DNA of 64,000 nucleotides from Tannerella forsythia (GCF_003860135.1 NZ_RQYN01000005.1:1-64000); one strand, 5' to 3'. Counted from the first letter of the stretch, positions 8,780 to 19,300 are shown. Notes: generated from the sequence alone by a model not told the origin. Translations and numbers: made by a program.

Positions 8780-9679
8780 TCAATTCGCAATTCTGTAATC
8801 TGTTGGAGAAACGCCGACCATCTTCTTAAACATACGGCTGAAATGATGAGGATATTTAAATCCTAACTCGTATGCGATTTCATTGATCGATTTATAAGGA
8901 CTGTATAGCATTTCTTTTGCCTTATCTATAATCTTCAATTGGACATATTCCTGTGCGGTTTTTCCTGTTTCTTTCTTGATCAAATCACCGAAGTAATTAG
9001 CAGACAAATGTACTTGATCTGCAAAATATTGAACAGAAGGTAATCCTATTGTTTGGGGCTTTCCCGACTCGAAATAAAGGTTGAGTTCTTTCTCGAAGCG
9101 CAATAATATATCTTTGTTTACATTTTCACGGGTAATAAACTGGCGGTCGTAAAACCGGAGGCAGTGATTGAGAAAAACTTCAAGATTTGCAACAATAATC
9201 GATTTACTATGTTTGTCGATTGAGCGCTCTACTTCTTCCTTTATTTCCTGAAAACAATGAATAATCGTTTGCTTCTCTCGCTCAGACATGTGTAAAGATT
9301 CATTCGACTCATAAGAAAAGAATGAATAGTCTTTTATCTTTTGTCCAAGAGCAGTTCCTCGTAGCAAATCCGGATGAAAACAAAGCCCCCATCCCTGCAT
9401 CCGAAACACTTCTCCGGTGTCATCTTTTCCTGCCACCTGACCGGGGCCAATAAAGACAAGTGTTCCCTCTTGATAGTCATACTGATGGCGTCCGTAGATC
9501 AAATCCCCACAATGGACTTGTTTCAGAAAAACAAAATAAAAACCATATCTTTTGCGTACATGTTTGAATTCTTGGTTGATTTCCGAAAAATTAATCGAAC
9601 TGATTAACGGATGAAACGTTTCGATGCCCAAAAATGTATTATACTCATGGATTGTATCAAAGTTCAGAATTCTACTCAT
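8780..9679 (-). CDS. AraC-family transcriptional regulator
   Basis: 299 residues. The N-terminal 180 residues form the sensor part with a cupin-like pattern (HCGDLIYGRHQYDYQEGTLVFIGPGQV). The C-terminus carries the two AraC helix-turn-helix motifs: SVQYFADQVHLSANYFGDLIKKETG and INEIAYELGFKYPHHFSRMFKKMVGVSP. It is encoded opposite to the hydrolase operon, whose promoter carries the same 21-bp-spaced half-sites found in front of this gene, so it probably activates that operon in response to a small ligand and may control itself. A gutted copy of the gene survives at 1255-1450. Confidence 0.9.
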   Translation of the reverse strand: MSRILNFDTIHEYNTFLGIETFHPLISSINFSEINQEFKHVRKRYGFYFVFLKQVHCGDLIYGRHQYDYQEGTLVFIGPGQVAGKDDTGEVFRMQGWGLCFHPDLLRGTALGQKIKDYSFFSYESNESLHMSEREKQTIIHCFQEIKEEVERSIDKHSKSIIVANLEVFLNHCLRFYDRQFITRENVNKDILLRFEKELNLYFESGKPQTIGLPSVQYFADQVHLSANYFGDLIKKETGKTAQEYVQLKIIDKAKEMLYSPYKSINEIAYELGFKYPHHFSRMFKKMVGVSPTDYRIAN

Positions 9680-9706
9680 ATTACTTCTTGTTAGATTAAA
9701 TCAACA

Positions 9707-9714
9707 CAAAGATA
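9707..9714 (-). promoter_or_regulatory. -7 box of araC
   Basis: CAAAGATA on the plus strand reads TATCTTTG on the minus strand, the TAnnTTTG box, about 30 bp upstream of the araC start. Confidence 0.6.
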
Positions 9715-9752
9715 GCGATTTCGAATTAGATTTCGGAGAAAGAAGTCTTTTA

Positions 9753-9882
9753 TCAGTAATTATGGTATAAAAAACAGTAATATGTGAATCCCGTTAGAAA
9801 TCTCCGTCTTATCATTCCGTAAAAATGGTATGAAAATCAGTAATCTGTCTATCTCCAAAAAGAATTATTGAATGTATGTTTG
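9753..9882 (+). promoter_or_regulatory. two AraC-type operators and a second regulated promoter
   Basis: Two more operator copies lie here. One has GTAA half-sites at 9756 and 9777, the other at 9819 and 9840; each pair is 21 bp apart and the two pairs are 63 bp (six helical turns) apart. The second is followed by the -7 box TATGTTTG at 9875-9882, again 35 bp from the half-site, exactly as in front of the hydrolase operon. The promoter points right, into transposon DNA, so the gene it once drove appears to be displaced. Confidence 0.7.
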
Positions 9883-9883
9883 C
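9874..9883 (+). other. candidate CTnDOT-type attachment core
   Basis: GTATGTTTGC matches the GTAnnTTTGC core shared by CTnDOT insertion sites. Left of it is chromosomal regulatory DNA; right of it, within about 100 bp, the rteC gene starts. The core coincides with the -7 box of a promoter. The partner junction was not found in the window, so the call rests on motif and context only. Confidence 0.45.
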
Positions 9884-9975
9884 ATTGCAAAATTGTTTGA
9901 AGAGGCAAAATTTGTTTGATTGACGCTAATATTATAGTTTTTTTCCAATCCATTTGTTTGAATAATTCTCCTATA

Positions 9976-10827
9976 ATGAAAGAATACCTGTCCAAAAAAC
10001 TAAAAGAAGTTCACCAAGAATTGGAGGCCATCGACATGGAAAGCTGCGATAGCTCCGTAAAAGCTTTGGTTTCGATTATTGAATACTTGGAAGGATGCTT
10101 GCAAGAGATAAGAACCCGCTTTGTTTCCTTTGAATCTATGAGAGAGGAAGATGAAATTGTCTTTTTCAAAGAAATCAAGCCGGAGATTCTCGGATTTCTT
10201 CTTTACTTCAACAAAATACATACGATCGAGTTGAAATGCCCTAATGGGAGCAACGACACATTGGCGGCGTATTACCAGAGAGAGTTGGATGGGCTGACCT
10301 ATTTCTTTCAGCAAAACCTTGACTTCTATCAGTATTACCGCTCTAAGTCCAGCCATTTGGATAAGCATTACTTCATCAGACACAAGCGTTGCCATCAGCT
10401 GGGACTCGAAAGTGTGCATTATATCATGGACAATGAATTTGCAACAGGTTATGATTATAAGGTTGCAAAAATCATCTGCAATGAGATGTTACGTATCTTC
10501 CTTAATAGGAAAATGCATGCACTGGAAAAACAGACGGTTATTAATAAAAACAGGGCAACCTATCCTGTCAATGATTTGAAATGGACTGGGCCCAAGGTCG
10601 CTCTGGTCGAGTTGGGATATGCTTAGGATGCGAGCAAATACCTTAATCGGGGTAATGCCGATATCAAAGAGATTATGATGGGTTTGGAAACGGTCTTTAA
10701 TATTGATCTGGGCGAATATTACAGAACCTACGTATCCATTCGGGAGCGAAAAATTGACCGGACAAAATACCTGAATCTCATCACTGAAAGTCTTGTCAGA
10801 CGAATGGATGAAGATGATGAAAGATAG
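9976..10827 (+). pseudogene. rteC: rteC, interrupted by an in-frame TAG
   Basis: RteC is the winged-helix regulator that controls excision of CTnDOT-type elements by activating the xis2c-xis2d-exc promoter. The frame opens at ATG 9976 (MKEYLSKKLKEVHQELEAID) and runs to TAG at 10624-10626 after KVALVELGYA. The same frame then continues DASKYLNRGNADIKEIMMGL and EYYRTYVSIRERKIDR to TAG at 10825-10827, which is the normal family C-terminus. A single nonsense change thus removes about 66 C-terminal residues. rteA, rteB and tetQ, which usually precede it, are absent. Confidence 0.85.
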
Positions 10828-10854
10828 TTGAAGATCAACTTATTATTTTTCCTG

Positions 10855-10880
10855 AGAACTACCAAGTTGGTAGTTCTTTT
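10855..10880 (+). terminator. terminator after rteC
   Basis: AGAACTACCAA pairs perfectly with TTGGTAGTTCT across a very small loop and is followed by a T run. It ends the rteC transcript before the next promoter region. Confidence 0.85.
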
Positions 10881-11009
10881 TTGTTCGTTTCAGACCTGAC
10901 AGAAGCCCTCTGAAATCGTTGTTTTTTGACTCAAAAAAACTTTTACCAACTTGGCAGAGTATCGTTTTCAGGCTTCCGAACTTTGCACCGAATCAAGAAA
11001 ATTACAGCA

Positions 11010-11369
11010 ATGGAAGTCATCACTATAGACAGTCAAGCTTACAAAGAACTGGTTGCTAAAATAAACGCCATAGCCAAGTTTGTCATCGACCATCAGGACG
11101 GCGACAAGATGAACCCCGACGAAATGTGGGTGGACAGTTATGATGTTTGCACTTTTCTTAAAATCAGCGAACGCACTTTGCAACGTTTACGCAGTAAACG
11201 GCAGATTTCTTATTCCATTATCTCCGGTAAATCGTATTATACCATTGCCGAGATCAAACGGATGCTTGCCGAAAAGAGAATCCGCAGTACCGATGAATGT
11301 ATGAACGACCTTGTCAATAATCATAAGCTGCATGCTCAGCAAAGACGAAATATTAAGGCGGACAAATAA
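11010..11369 (+). CDS. HTH excisionase-like protein (Xis2c-like)
   Basis: About 119 residues from ATG 11010. The MerR/excisionase-type HTH (MWVDSYDVCTFLKISERTLQRLRSKRQISYSIISGKSYYTIAEIKRML, split over about 35-85) is the pattern of the HTH_17 proteins in CTnDOT-type elements, where the first gene after rteC is xis2c. These small basic proteins bind att DNA or promoters to direct excision. The gene overlaps the next start by 38 bp, implying translational coupling. A longer upstream extension is possible, but this ATG starts the conserved part. Confidence 0.75.
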   Translation: MEVITIDSQAYKELVAKINAIAKFVIDHQDGDKMNPDEMWVDSYDVCTFLKISERTLQRLRSKRQISYSIISGKSYYTIAEIKRMLAEKRIRSTDECMNDLVNNHKLHAQQRRNIKADK

Positions 11370-13380
11370 CGGACTGGACGTGTTCAGGCACTATATCCCG
11401 GTACAGTGGAGAACGGGGCGTAACTTTCTGAATCCGCTTTACGAAGACCGTAAAGCATCGTGCAACGTCTATTTTGACCGGCACAACGGCACTTACCGCA
11501 TCAAAGACTTCGGCAACGACGAATACAGCGGAGATTGTTTCTTTTTTGTCGGAAAACTCAAAGGTCTGGACTGTAACAACGGAACGGATTTCGTAGAAAT
11601 TCTAAAAACCATCAATCGGGACATGTCTTTGCATCTGGAGGCTGCCGGCTGCATGTCTTATAGACCATCAGCCATTCCTTTACCACAAAAGAATACGCCA
11701 TTGCATAGCGAGCCTCCTAAGAGCAAGCCTTATCACATCATCCAACAAAAGTTTTCACAGAAAGAACTGGATTTTTGGTTTCAGTCGGGCATCACTCCCG
11801 AAATACTGAAACAGTATAAAGTCATTTCACTAAAAGAGTTCCGAAGCGAAAACCGGGAAAGCAGACCGTTTGGTTACCTTTCGTCAGATAGTGAGCCGAT
11901 ATTTGGCTATATGGGCAAGCGATATATCAAAATCTATCGTCCTTTTTCGGAAGTCCGTTTCTTGTATGGAGGAATGATCGGCGAGGGCTATTGTTTCGGA
12001 TTGGAGCAACTTCCATCGAAAGGAGATACACTGTTCATCACAGGAGGAGAAAAAGATGTGATGACACTCGCAGCACATGGTTTTCACGCCATCTGTTTCA
12101 ATAGTGAAACCTCTACTATCTCGCCGGAAATCATTTATAAACTCACGTTTCGCTTCAAACATATCGTATTGCTCTATGATGTAGATAAAACCGGTAGAGA
12201 GGCAGCCTTGAGACATGAAAAGGCATTGGCGGAGTATGACGTCAAACGATTGATATTACCGCTCTCCGGAGATAAAAAAGACAAAGATGTTACGGACTAT
12301 TTTCACAAAGGGAACGGTCACAAAGAATTCCAAAAACTATTCATTGATCTTCTCGATAACCTGTATAATGAAACCATGACCATGCTCAAGTCATGTGAAA
12401 TCGATTTCAACAATCCTCCCGCTAAAGCAGAGGAGGTAATTTCTGCCGGAGATGTACCACTCAGGACACAAGGCAACATTCTTTGTATCACGGGAGGTGA
12501 AGGTACCGGGAAAAGCAACTATATTGCCTCTTTGATTGCCGGTTCCATTATCAAAGACGATCGTGTCATCGACACGCTTGGTGTCAATATCCGAAACAAT
12601 GCCGACAGCAAAGCCGTCCTACTATACGATACGGAGCAATCCGAGGTACAACTCTTCAAAAACGTATCCAACTTATTGAAGCGAGCCAAACTGAAAGAAA
12701 AACCAGAAGAATTACGTGCTTTCTCACTTACGGGAATGTCGCGTAAAGAACGTTTGCAAGCCATTGTTCAGAGCATGGACAAATACTATTACGAATACGA
12801 GGGTATCCGTTTGGTCGTTATCGACGGCATCGCCGACTTGGTACTGTCTGCCAACGATGAAGCGGAAAGCATTCGTATAGTAGATGAGTTATATCGATTG
12901 GCCGGGATTTACCGTACGTGTATCGTATGTGTTCTGCATTATGTACCTAACGGCCTGAAACTTCGGGGACATCTCGGTTCGGAGTTACAACGTAAAGCAG
13001 CAGCAATTTTGAGTATTGAACTTGATACCGATCCGTCGGTATCGGTTGTCAAGGCTTTGAAAGTAAGGGACGGAAGCCCGCTCGATGTTCCCTTGATGCA
13101 GTTTTCATGGAATAAGGAAATAGGCATGCACACCTATCTGGGAGAAAAGCCGAGAGAGGAGAAAGAGAAACGGAAAGAAAAGGAACTGGCGAATGTTGCC
13201 CGTGAGATATTCGGTATGCAAAAGCATCTGACTTATATTGATCTTTGCGACCGCATCCAGCAGACGATGGATGTCAAGGAGCGTACCGCTAAAAGTTACA
13301 TCAAATATATGAGGGAAAAAGAAATTATTATCAAAGATCCCTCGAACCAAAACTACTTTATCATAGGTCACATCATCTAA
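11332..13380 (+). CDS. Toprim and RepA-like helicase/ATPase protein
   Basis: About 682 residues from ATG 11332 (MLSKDEILRRTNNGLDVFRHY). The N-terminal part resembles the zinc-less primase/CHC2-like region (FLNPLYEDRKASCNVYFDRHNGTYRIKDFG), followed by a Toprim-like segment (TLFITGGEKDVMTLAAHGFHAICFNSE, then LLYDVDKTGRE) near 225-290. The C-terminal half is a RecA-like ATPase (AAA_25/RepA type): Walker A GGEGTGKSN near 390, Walker B LVVIDGIADLVL near 500. It probably acts in DNA processing or replication of the excised element. A winged-helix-like tail (ERTAKSYIKYMREKEIIIKD) ends the protein. Confidence 0.8.
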   Translation: MLSKDEILRRTNNGLDVFRHYIPVQWRTGRNFLNPLYEDRKASCNVYFDRHNGTYRIKDFGNDEYSGDCFFFVGKLKGLDCNNGTDFVEILKTINRDMSLHLEAAGCMSYRPSAIPLPQKNTPLHSEPPKSKPYHIIQQKFSQKELDFWFQSGITPEILKQYKVISLKEFRSENRESRPFGYLSSDSEPIFGYMGKRYIKIYRPFSEVRFLYGGMIGEGYCFGLEQLPSKGDTLFITGGEKDVMTLAAHGFHAICFNSETSTISPEIIYKLTFRFKHIVLLYDVDKTGREAALRHEKALAEYDVKRLILPLSGDKKDKDVTDYFHKGNGHKEFQKLFIDLLDNLYNETMTMLKSCEIDFNNPPAKAEEVISAGDVPLRTQGNILCITGGEGTGKSNYIASLIAGSIIKDDRVIDTLGVNIRNNADSKAVLLYDTEQSEVQLFKNVSNLLKRAKLKEKPEELRAFSLTGMSRKERLQAIVQSMDKYYYEYEGIRLVVIDGIADLVLSANDEAESIRIVDELYRLAGIYRTCIVCVLHYVPNGLKLRGHLGSELQRKAAAILSIELDTDPSVSVVKALKVRDGSPLDVPLMQFSWNKEIGMHTYLGEKPREEKEKRKEKELANVAREIFGMQKHLTYIDLCDRIQQTMDVKERTAKSYIKYMREKEIIIKDPSNQNYFIIGHII

Positions 13381-13394
13381 AAAAACATAAGGTT

Positions 13395-13706
13395 ATGTAT
13401 ATCGACAAGGAACATTTTGAAGCATGGATGGAACGCATTATGGCTCGCTTCAGCAGATTGGATAAGACCCTCGATAAAATGGGTAAACATCGAAATATGT
13501 TGGATGGAGAGTTGTTATTTGACAATCAGGACTTGTGCCAATTGCTTCACGTGAGTAAACGTACCTTGCAGCGTTATCGAAGTTCGGGGGAGTTGCCTTT
13601 TCATACACTTTATCAAAAGACTTTCTATAAGGAGAGCGACGTGCATGCGTTTATTCGTGAGAATTTTAATAAGAAACGGAATGGGAGAAGTGCCGAAACG
13701 TTGTGA
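13395..13706 (+). CDS. HTH excisionase-like protein (Xis2d-like)
   Basis: 103 residues. It has the same build as other small HTH_17 proteins of Bacteroidales mobile elements: helical N-terminus (WMERIMARFSRLDKTLDKMG), then LFDNQDLCQLLHVSKRTLQRYRSSG and LPFHTLYQKTFYKESDVHAF as the winged HTH. It follows the Toprim/ATPase gene by 14 bp, so all three genes form an operon. The nested element has its own pair of this kind at 25020-25605. Confidence 0.75.
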   Translation: MYIDKEHFEAWMERIMARFSRLDKTLDKMGKHRNMLDGELLFDNQDLCQLLHVSKRTLQRYRSSGELPFHTLYQKTFYKESDVHAFIRENFNKKRNGRSAETL

Positions 13707-13833
13707 TGAACCCAAGGAATTTGCATTCAGAATATTGTCAGAAGATTGTGTCTACTGATGATATTTGGGTTTTTCCGATAAAAACCTTTGGAGAATGAAA
13801 CAGTTTTATGAAACGTACAGGGATTATCCAAAA

Positions 13834-13852
13834 CTCTCACCACTGGTGAGAG
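13834..13852. repeat. perfect dyad between convergent genes
   Basis: CTCTCACCA and TGGTGAGAG form a 9-bp perfect inverted repeat around a single central base. It lies in the 176-bp gap between the HTH gene and the convergent bmhA fragment. It could be a protein-binding dyad or a T-poor terminator. Nothing else is seen in this gap. Confidence 0.6.
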
Positions 13853-13882
13853 AAATTCATACTTCTCCAAAATAACAGAATT

Positions 13883-15676
13883 TTAGAGTTTTATGCCTTT
13901 AGCAACCTCCTTCTTTTCCATTTTGGGCATACTGCCTCCCACCGATGAGATAACAAGCTTATCTCCCATGATTTCTTTCACACCCGCCAAAGTACTAGGT
14001 AACGAAACATCGGGTACTATGGATGTTTCGCGTTTTACTTGTAATTGATTAAGAGGCTTTAAAGAGACAGCCTTGTCGGCAGTTACCTCTTCTCCTTCCT
14101 GTTCTTCTATCGGTTTTAGTGAGAGCTGGATTTCACGGTCTAACCGCACCAGCTCCTCTTTCAGGGTTTTCAACTCAGGCTCTTTCCGCCATGAACCTTC
14201 CACCACCTCTTTGAGTACCGGAATATCTTTCTGCAACTTTTCGTTTTCCGCCTGATACCTGTCCCTCAGTTTGGGCATAGAGTCAAGGGCATTCAGGAAG
14301 TTCAACGATGCCGTCTTTGGATCGGAGGCTATAATCCCATGATTGTAGTTGTAGAGAATATCGCCTGCGCCTTTGATAAAGAAGCGGTTTTGAATCAGGT
14401 CGAAACCGTCTTTGACCGTTGTCTCGGATTTGACCAGCAGATCGAAACCGTAAAGCGTTCCGATTCTCTCATGTGCTCCGTGTGTGCGGGCGTTATCGGC
14501 AATTTCATTCAATTTTAAGCGGACTTCCTTCGGATTGCTCCCTTGCAGACCGTCCAGCAGTACCGGATTCAAACGGGTAATACCGTCCGGTTGATACTGT
14601 ACACGAGCGCTAAAGGCTTTCATATCTTGGGATATGCGGCTGATAAAACGGTTGTTCTTCTCCACATTCGTAAGAGCATCCTCCAATTTATAGCGTGAAG
14701 AGGATTTACCTCGCATAAATGCTTGCCTCTCCGATTCGAGGGAGGCAATCTTCTTTTCCAAGCGGGCTTTCTCTAACAGTTCCGTATTCCCCGAAAGTAT
14801 GGCCACATATTCACTGAAATTCATCCCGTTTTTTTCATCCATGCTTCCTTCGTCGATTGTACGGCTACCCAATGAATTGTTCTTCAGCTGACGGATAAAA
14901 AGCTGTTTGTTATGCAATAACCCAAATTTGTACGCATCCAATGATTTCTCCACAGCATAAATGATCACATCAACCTTATTGCCGGCATATTGCTTGGCGA
15001 TTTCATTGCCTTTGCGGATACCCCGGCCATCCCTTTGCTCCAAATCCGACGGTCGCCACGGAGCATCCAAATGGTGAATGGCAACGCAGCGTTTCTGTGC
15101 ATTCACACCCGTACCGAGCATTTCAGTAGAACCAAACAACACACGAATTTTCCCCTCGTTCATTTCCTTAATCATGGTCTTACGGGCTTTGTCCGTTTTG
15201 GCTTCCTGAATAAAACATATTTCGTGCGATGGGATGCCATAATCTTCCATCAGTTTCCGTTTAATCTCCGAGCAGGGATTCCATTCGCCGGGCTTGTATG
15301 TTCCCAAGTCCGAAAAGATAAACTGTGTTCCTTTATGAGCCTCGAACTTTTTGTAGTATTCCGATACCATTTTAGCCACATGAGAAGCCTTATTATCTAT
15401 ATGGTCGCCGTAACTGTCAGGGTCAATCATTCGCATATCGAGACTCATCTTCCGGGCGTAGTCGGTTGCGATCAACATTTTGGCCTTCTCCTCCTTTTCC
15501 GACAAAGGCTCACGTCCCAGTATCTCCCCATTTCCCGTCTTGGCAAATTCCACTAACTTTCTGATAAACTCCTGTTGGTCGGGAGTGGGCGGTATATGAT
15601 GCAGGATTTCATTCTTTGCCGGGCGGTCGATACCGATATCCTCGGCAGAGCGATAATCCGTTATCTCCGCATAAAA
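13883..15676 (-). pseudogene. bmhA-like methylase/helicase gene, 3' fragment
   Basis: This is the helicase C-terminal end of the large methylase-helicase protein whose start is at 28923-32834. The frame is open from the junction at 15676 ([19 protein letters not shown]). It carries SF2 helicase motifs: [17 protein letters not shown], the motif V/VI region [18 protein letters not shown] and [23 protein letters not shown], then a long coiled-coil tail. It lacks any start codon of its own at the right place (only a GTG at 15553), so it is a severed fragment. BmhA proteins have been suggested to protect transferred DNA from restriction. Confidence 0.85.
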
Positions 15677-15707
15677 TCCGATTTTAGAGAGTTAATGGAT
15701 TGATATA

Positions 15708-15813
15708 GAGTAGATAGTAATGTGTCTACTCGGCTAAGGGGAACGGATAAGAAACGAGCGAGGTGCTTCTTACTTCTTGATTTTGCAACTTTACAAATAT
15801 CCCTTACTTCTTG
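15708..15813. repeat. repeats at the left end of the nested element
   Basis: GAGTAGA (15708) and TCTACTC (15725) form an inverted pair, and CTTACTTCTTG occurs twice (15769-15779 and 15803-15813), 34 bp apart. AGTAGATAG recurs near the right end at about 28883. Their position next to the element boundary suggests recombinase or excisionase arm sites. Nothing coding is seen between 15677 and 15932. Confidence 0.5.
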
Positions 15814-15932
15814 CTCGCAAAGGTACTGATTATCCTATGAAAAACGACTGAAAACAAAGAAAATCATTGCTCTCGTCAAATAATCTCCTAAATATTTCGC
15901 TATTAAGCACTTGGTATTGTATTTTTGTACAT

Positions 15933-16262
15933 ATGAGCTTAGAACGAAGAACAAACACAGAGGAATTGTTCCTCAAAATTGCACGACTCATAGAAGAAAG
16001 TCGGGCACGAATCGCCACGTCAATCAACCTCACAGAGGTATATACCAAGTATCGTATTGGGCAATACACCTTTGAAGAGGAGTTGTGGGGCGAAGAAAGA
16101 GCTCAATACGGTAAGCAAGTACTACAATCCCTTTCTGCTAAATTAACTAAACATTTTGGCATAGGGTGGAGCTATTCAAACTTGCGACAAATCAGACAAT
16201 TTTATTTAGCCTATAGCAATTTGACAGCTACTGGTTGTCAAATTGAAGATACTACACATTAG
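15933..16262 (+). pseudogene. truncated DUF1016 (YhcG N-terminal) gene
   Basis: 109 residues from ATG 15933, with the -7 box TATTTTTG just upstream (15920-15927). The pattern NLTEVYTKYRIGQYTFEEE, RAQYGKQVLQSLSAKL, GWSYSNLRQIRQFYLAYS is the N-terminal domain of DUF1016 proteins, which normally continue to about 340 residues with a PD-(D/E)XK nuclease domain. Here it ends soon after, in unrelated codons. Only the N-terminal domain is left, so nuclease activity is lost; it may be residue from an earlier cargo gene. Confidence 0.7.
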
Positions 16263-16311
16263 TGTCCTAAAGCTTTTTCTTTGGGTATATGGCTGTATTA
16301 AGGAAGAAACG

Positions 16312-16319
16312 TATTTTTG
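16312..16319 (+). promoter_or_regulatory. -7 box of the S1-ATPase/helicase operon
   Basis: TATTTTTG fits TAnnTTTG and lies 20 bp upstream of the ATG at 16340, giving a very short leader. Confidence 0.6.
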
Positions 16320-16339
16320 TAATCTAACTTTTGTGACGA

Positions 16340-19300
16340 ATGAAAGATTATCGAGAAATAGTTGTTGGTGATATAATTCAAGTAAAAATCACATCAATAA
16401 ACGAAGGATTGGGTGTCTTCGCTAGAATGCCTAACGGGCATGATGGGCTAATTCGACTTGCGGATTTCGCTTGGTCTAATCAAATAAATATAATTAAGAG
16501 CTACTCTGTAGGGGATATCCTCGATGTAAAAGTTATCAAGGAGTTACCCGATGGAAAGTTAAATCTTAGCCGTAAAGAATTACTTCCTAACCCCAAAACT
16601 CTAACACCCGACACTATATTGCAGGGGGTTGTTAAGAAAGTGGAAAAGTTTGGATTGATAGTCAAGATTGGGGATTTCTCTGTACTTGTTTTAAGGAAAG
16701 AATTACCATCCCCCCTTTATTATTCAGAAGGGGATCCTCTTTTTGTTGTCATAAAAGAGTGTACATATAATCAGGAAAAACACAGATATGATATCCTCGC
16801 CAGCGTGTTGGCGTTGCATGAGTATTTTGCACAAGACTTCAAGAATGGGGCTATCATTAAATGCAATTTTATTGAGCGAAAGAAAACGGAAGACTACAAC
16901 ATCTATGCTATAATCTCCATTAATGATAGGATGTTGATAAATGTTCCTTATCAATGTTTCATAGAACCATACCAATCAGAGCTGTTAAACAATGAACTAC
17001 CCATGGGTTGTGAGTTAGAATTCATGTTAAACTACAAAGAGAAGACTCGAACAATATCTCTTGATATGCGTCCAATCAAAAAAGCTCGCATTATAGAAAA
17101 TGAAGCATGGCTATGGTCCCAGTTGCATGTTGGAGATATTGTCGAGGCGGAGGTTATTGACTTAAATGATAGGGAGGCACGTGTTGTTATTACAAATACA
17201 GAAGTCGAGTACATTTTGCCTCGCGAAGAACTTTCTCCCAATAAGGTCGTTAGAGCAGGTGATGAGGTTTTTATAGGAGAACACATTCATATAGCCTACT
17301 TGGGTAACGAAGATGGTAGATTGCATTTTAGTCGACGCTTTGTTGTGAAGGACAAGTATGATGAATCATTATACGACTTGCAGTTATCACAGTTGCTCCA
17401 AACAATGGGGCTGACCACGAACAAGTTTGCTGGTAAGTTGATAAAGATTAAGTCAGATTATTTTCTAAAAAATTTAATTACAACAGGGGAGCCAGATGAA
17501 AAAAACAACGGTAAATTACTGATTGATCCTGTAAATGGGAAAAATCTAATCGCAATAATAGATAATAAACTAAGGAATTTCTTTTCAGAAAGTTGTTATT
17601 ATGAAGTTGAACTAAATCTAGCTTCTAAAGAATACAGATTCAAGCAAGGTACTCCTTATATGTTTTGTGTAACCTCCAACAATATAAAAGAAGTTACAGA
17701 CCCCTACAAAGAATCTGTATCGCTTTCGTTTAAGCAGCATACAAGTCCAAACACAAACACTAGTGTGGCCAATTTATTGGAAGAAGTAGGCAAAAGTCTG
17801 TATTCGAGCAAGAAACGAATGTTTTTTGAACTTTTACAAAATGCTGATGATGCAGCTTCAACAAATGGTGTGAAAGTCAAGGTGCAAATAGCCGGGAAAT
17901 ACCTTGTCCTCACTCATGACGGATATTCCTTCAATAAGGATGACTTTGAATCAATAACATCAGCAGCAAAAAGTACAAAGAGGGCAAATGATAAAAAAAC
18001 AGGCTATAAGGGTATTGGCTTCAAGTCTGTTTTCACAAACTCTCACTCTGTGCTTATTAAAAGTTCTGGATATACATTCGCTTTTGACAAGGAATGTCCT
18101 ATTTACGATAGTTTTGAGGGTTTCTATCACCTTGTAAATGATATAATTGACGATAAGGCAAAGCAGGAGGAATTTAATCATAAATATGCCAAATTCAAAC
18201 GGGAGTTTAATGGAGTTAAGGATATACCTTGGCAACTCCTTCCTGTTTGGAAAGAGGGAGCTAAGCTAGAAATTGTTGATTCGATTTTTAACAAAAATGA
18301 AAATGTCGCTATTGCCCTTAAAATGGATGATGACACATTGGTAGACTATGGTAATGCGGTGAAAGAGGTATTTGAAGAACCCCGTTTCATGCTCTTCCTG
18401 CGTAAAACTAATCGTGTACAGCTAATACAGGGTAAAGAATGTCTTACTATTCAAAAGAACAGATCTGAAGATGGAAAATTCATTTCACTTGTAAATTCAT
18501 TCGACAAGAAAAACAGAGTCGAGGATTATAGTATCTTTAGGCTCGATAGCATACCTGTTAATGACCAAGAGTTTAAGAATGCGGGGATTGCCATACGTCG
18601 TGATGAGCGAATTAACAACCGAGGCGAATCGGAAAGCTATTTTGTGCGCACGGATTCAGAGGGGAATATAGTGGGAGAAGTAACAGGTATACCCGACCGT
18701 ATTGCATCTACTATTGATACTACTCTTTCTTTTGCGATTAAACGGGATGAATACGGACACATTCAGCCCTTGGGGAGTGACACTTTATCTCTTTATGCTT
18801 ATTTGCCGATGAATGAACATCGGTTTAAGTTTCCGTTTTTTATCAATGCAGACTTTATCCCCAAGTCTGATCGTGAAGGAATACAAAGTGATAACCCATG
18901 GAATCATTTTGTATTCTATACAATAGGAAATGCCATTGTTAGAATGGTTGCTTCCTATGCATCTTTTGATGAACCTGAATACTTGAATTTGTTGCCAACA
19001 AAATTTTTCCAATCTAGTAGTCATGACACTGCAGCATTAGTTGATGCATTCAATCGAGGATATGACACAGCTCTGAAGACTGAACGCTTTATCGTCAACG
19101 ATGTAAATGACATCGTATCTGCCTCTGAGATCATCTATGATGATTCTGGCCTATCTGAGATAATTGGAAATCCAGCATTCTATACTTTACTCAATACAAA
19201 TAAGCATCTGCCACACAGGTTATTAAAGTCTAATTGCCTTGCAAGAGCTTTGTTTCAGATTGACAAGTTTGATGTAGATTCTATATGTAAAATCTTGAGC

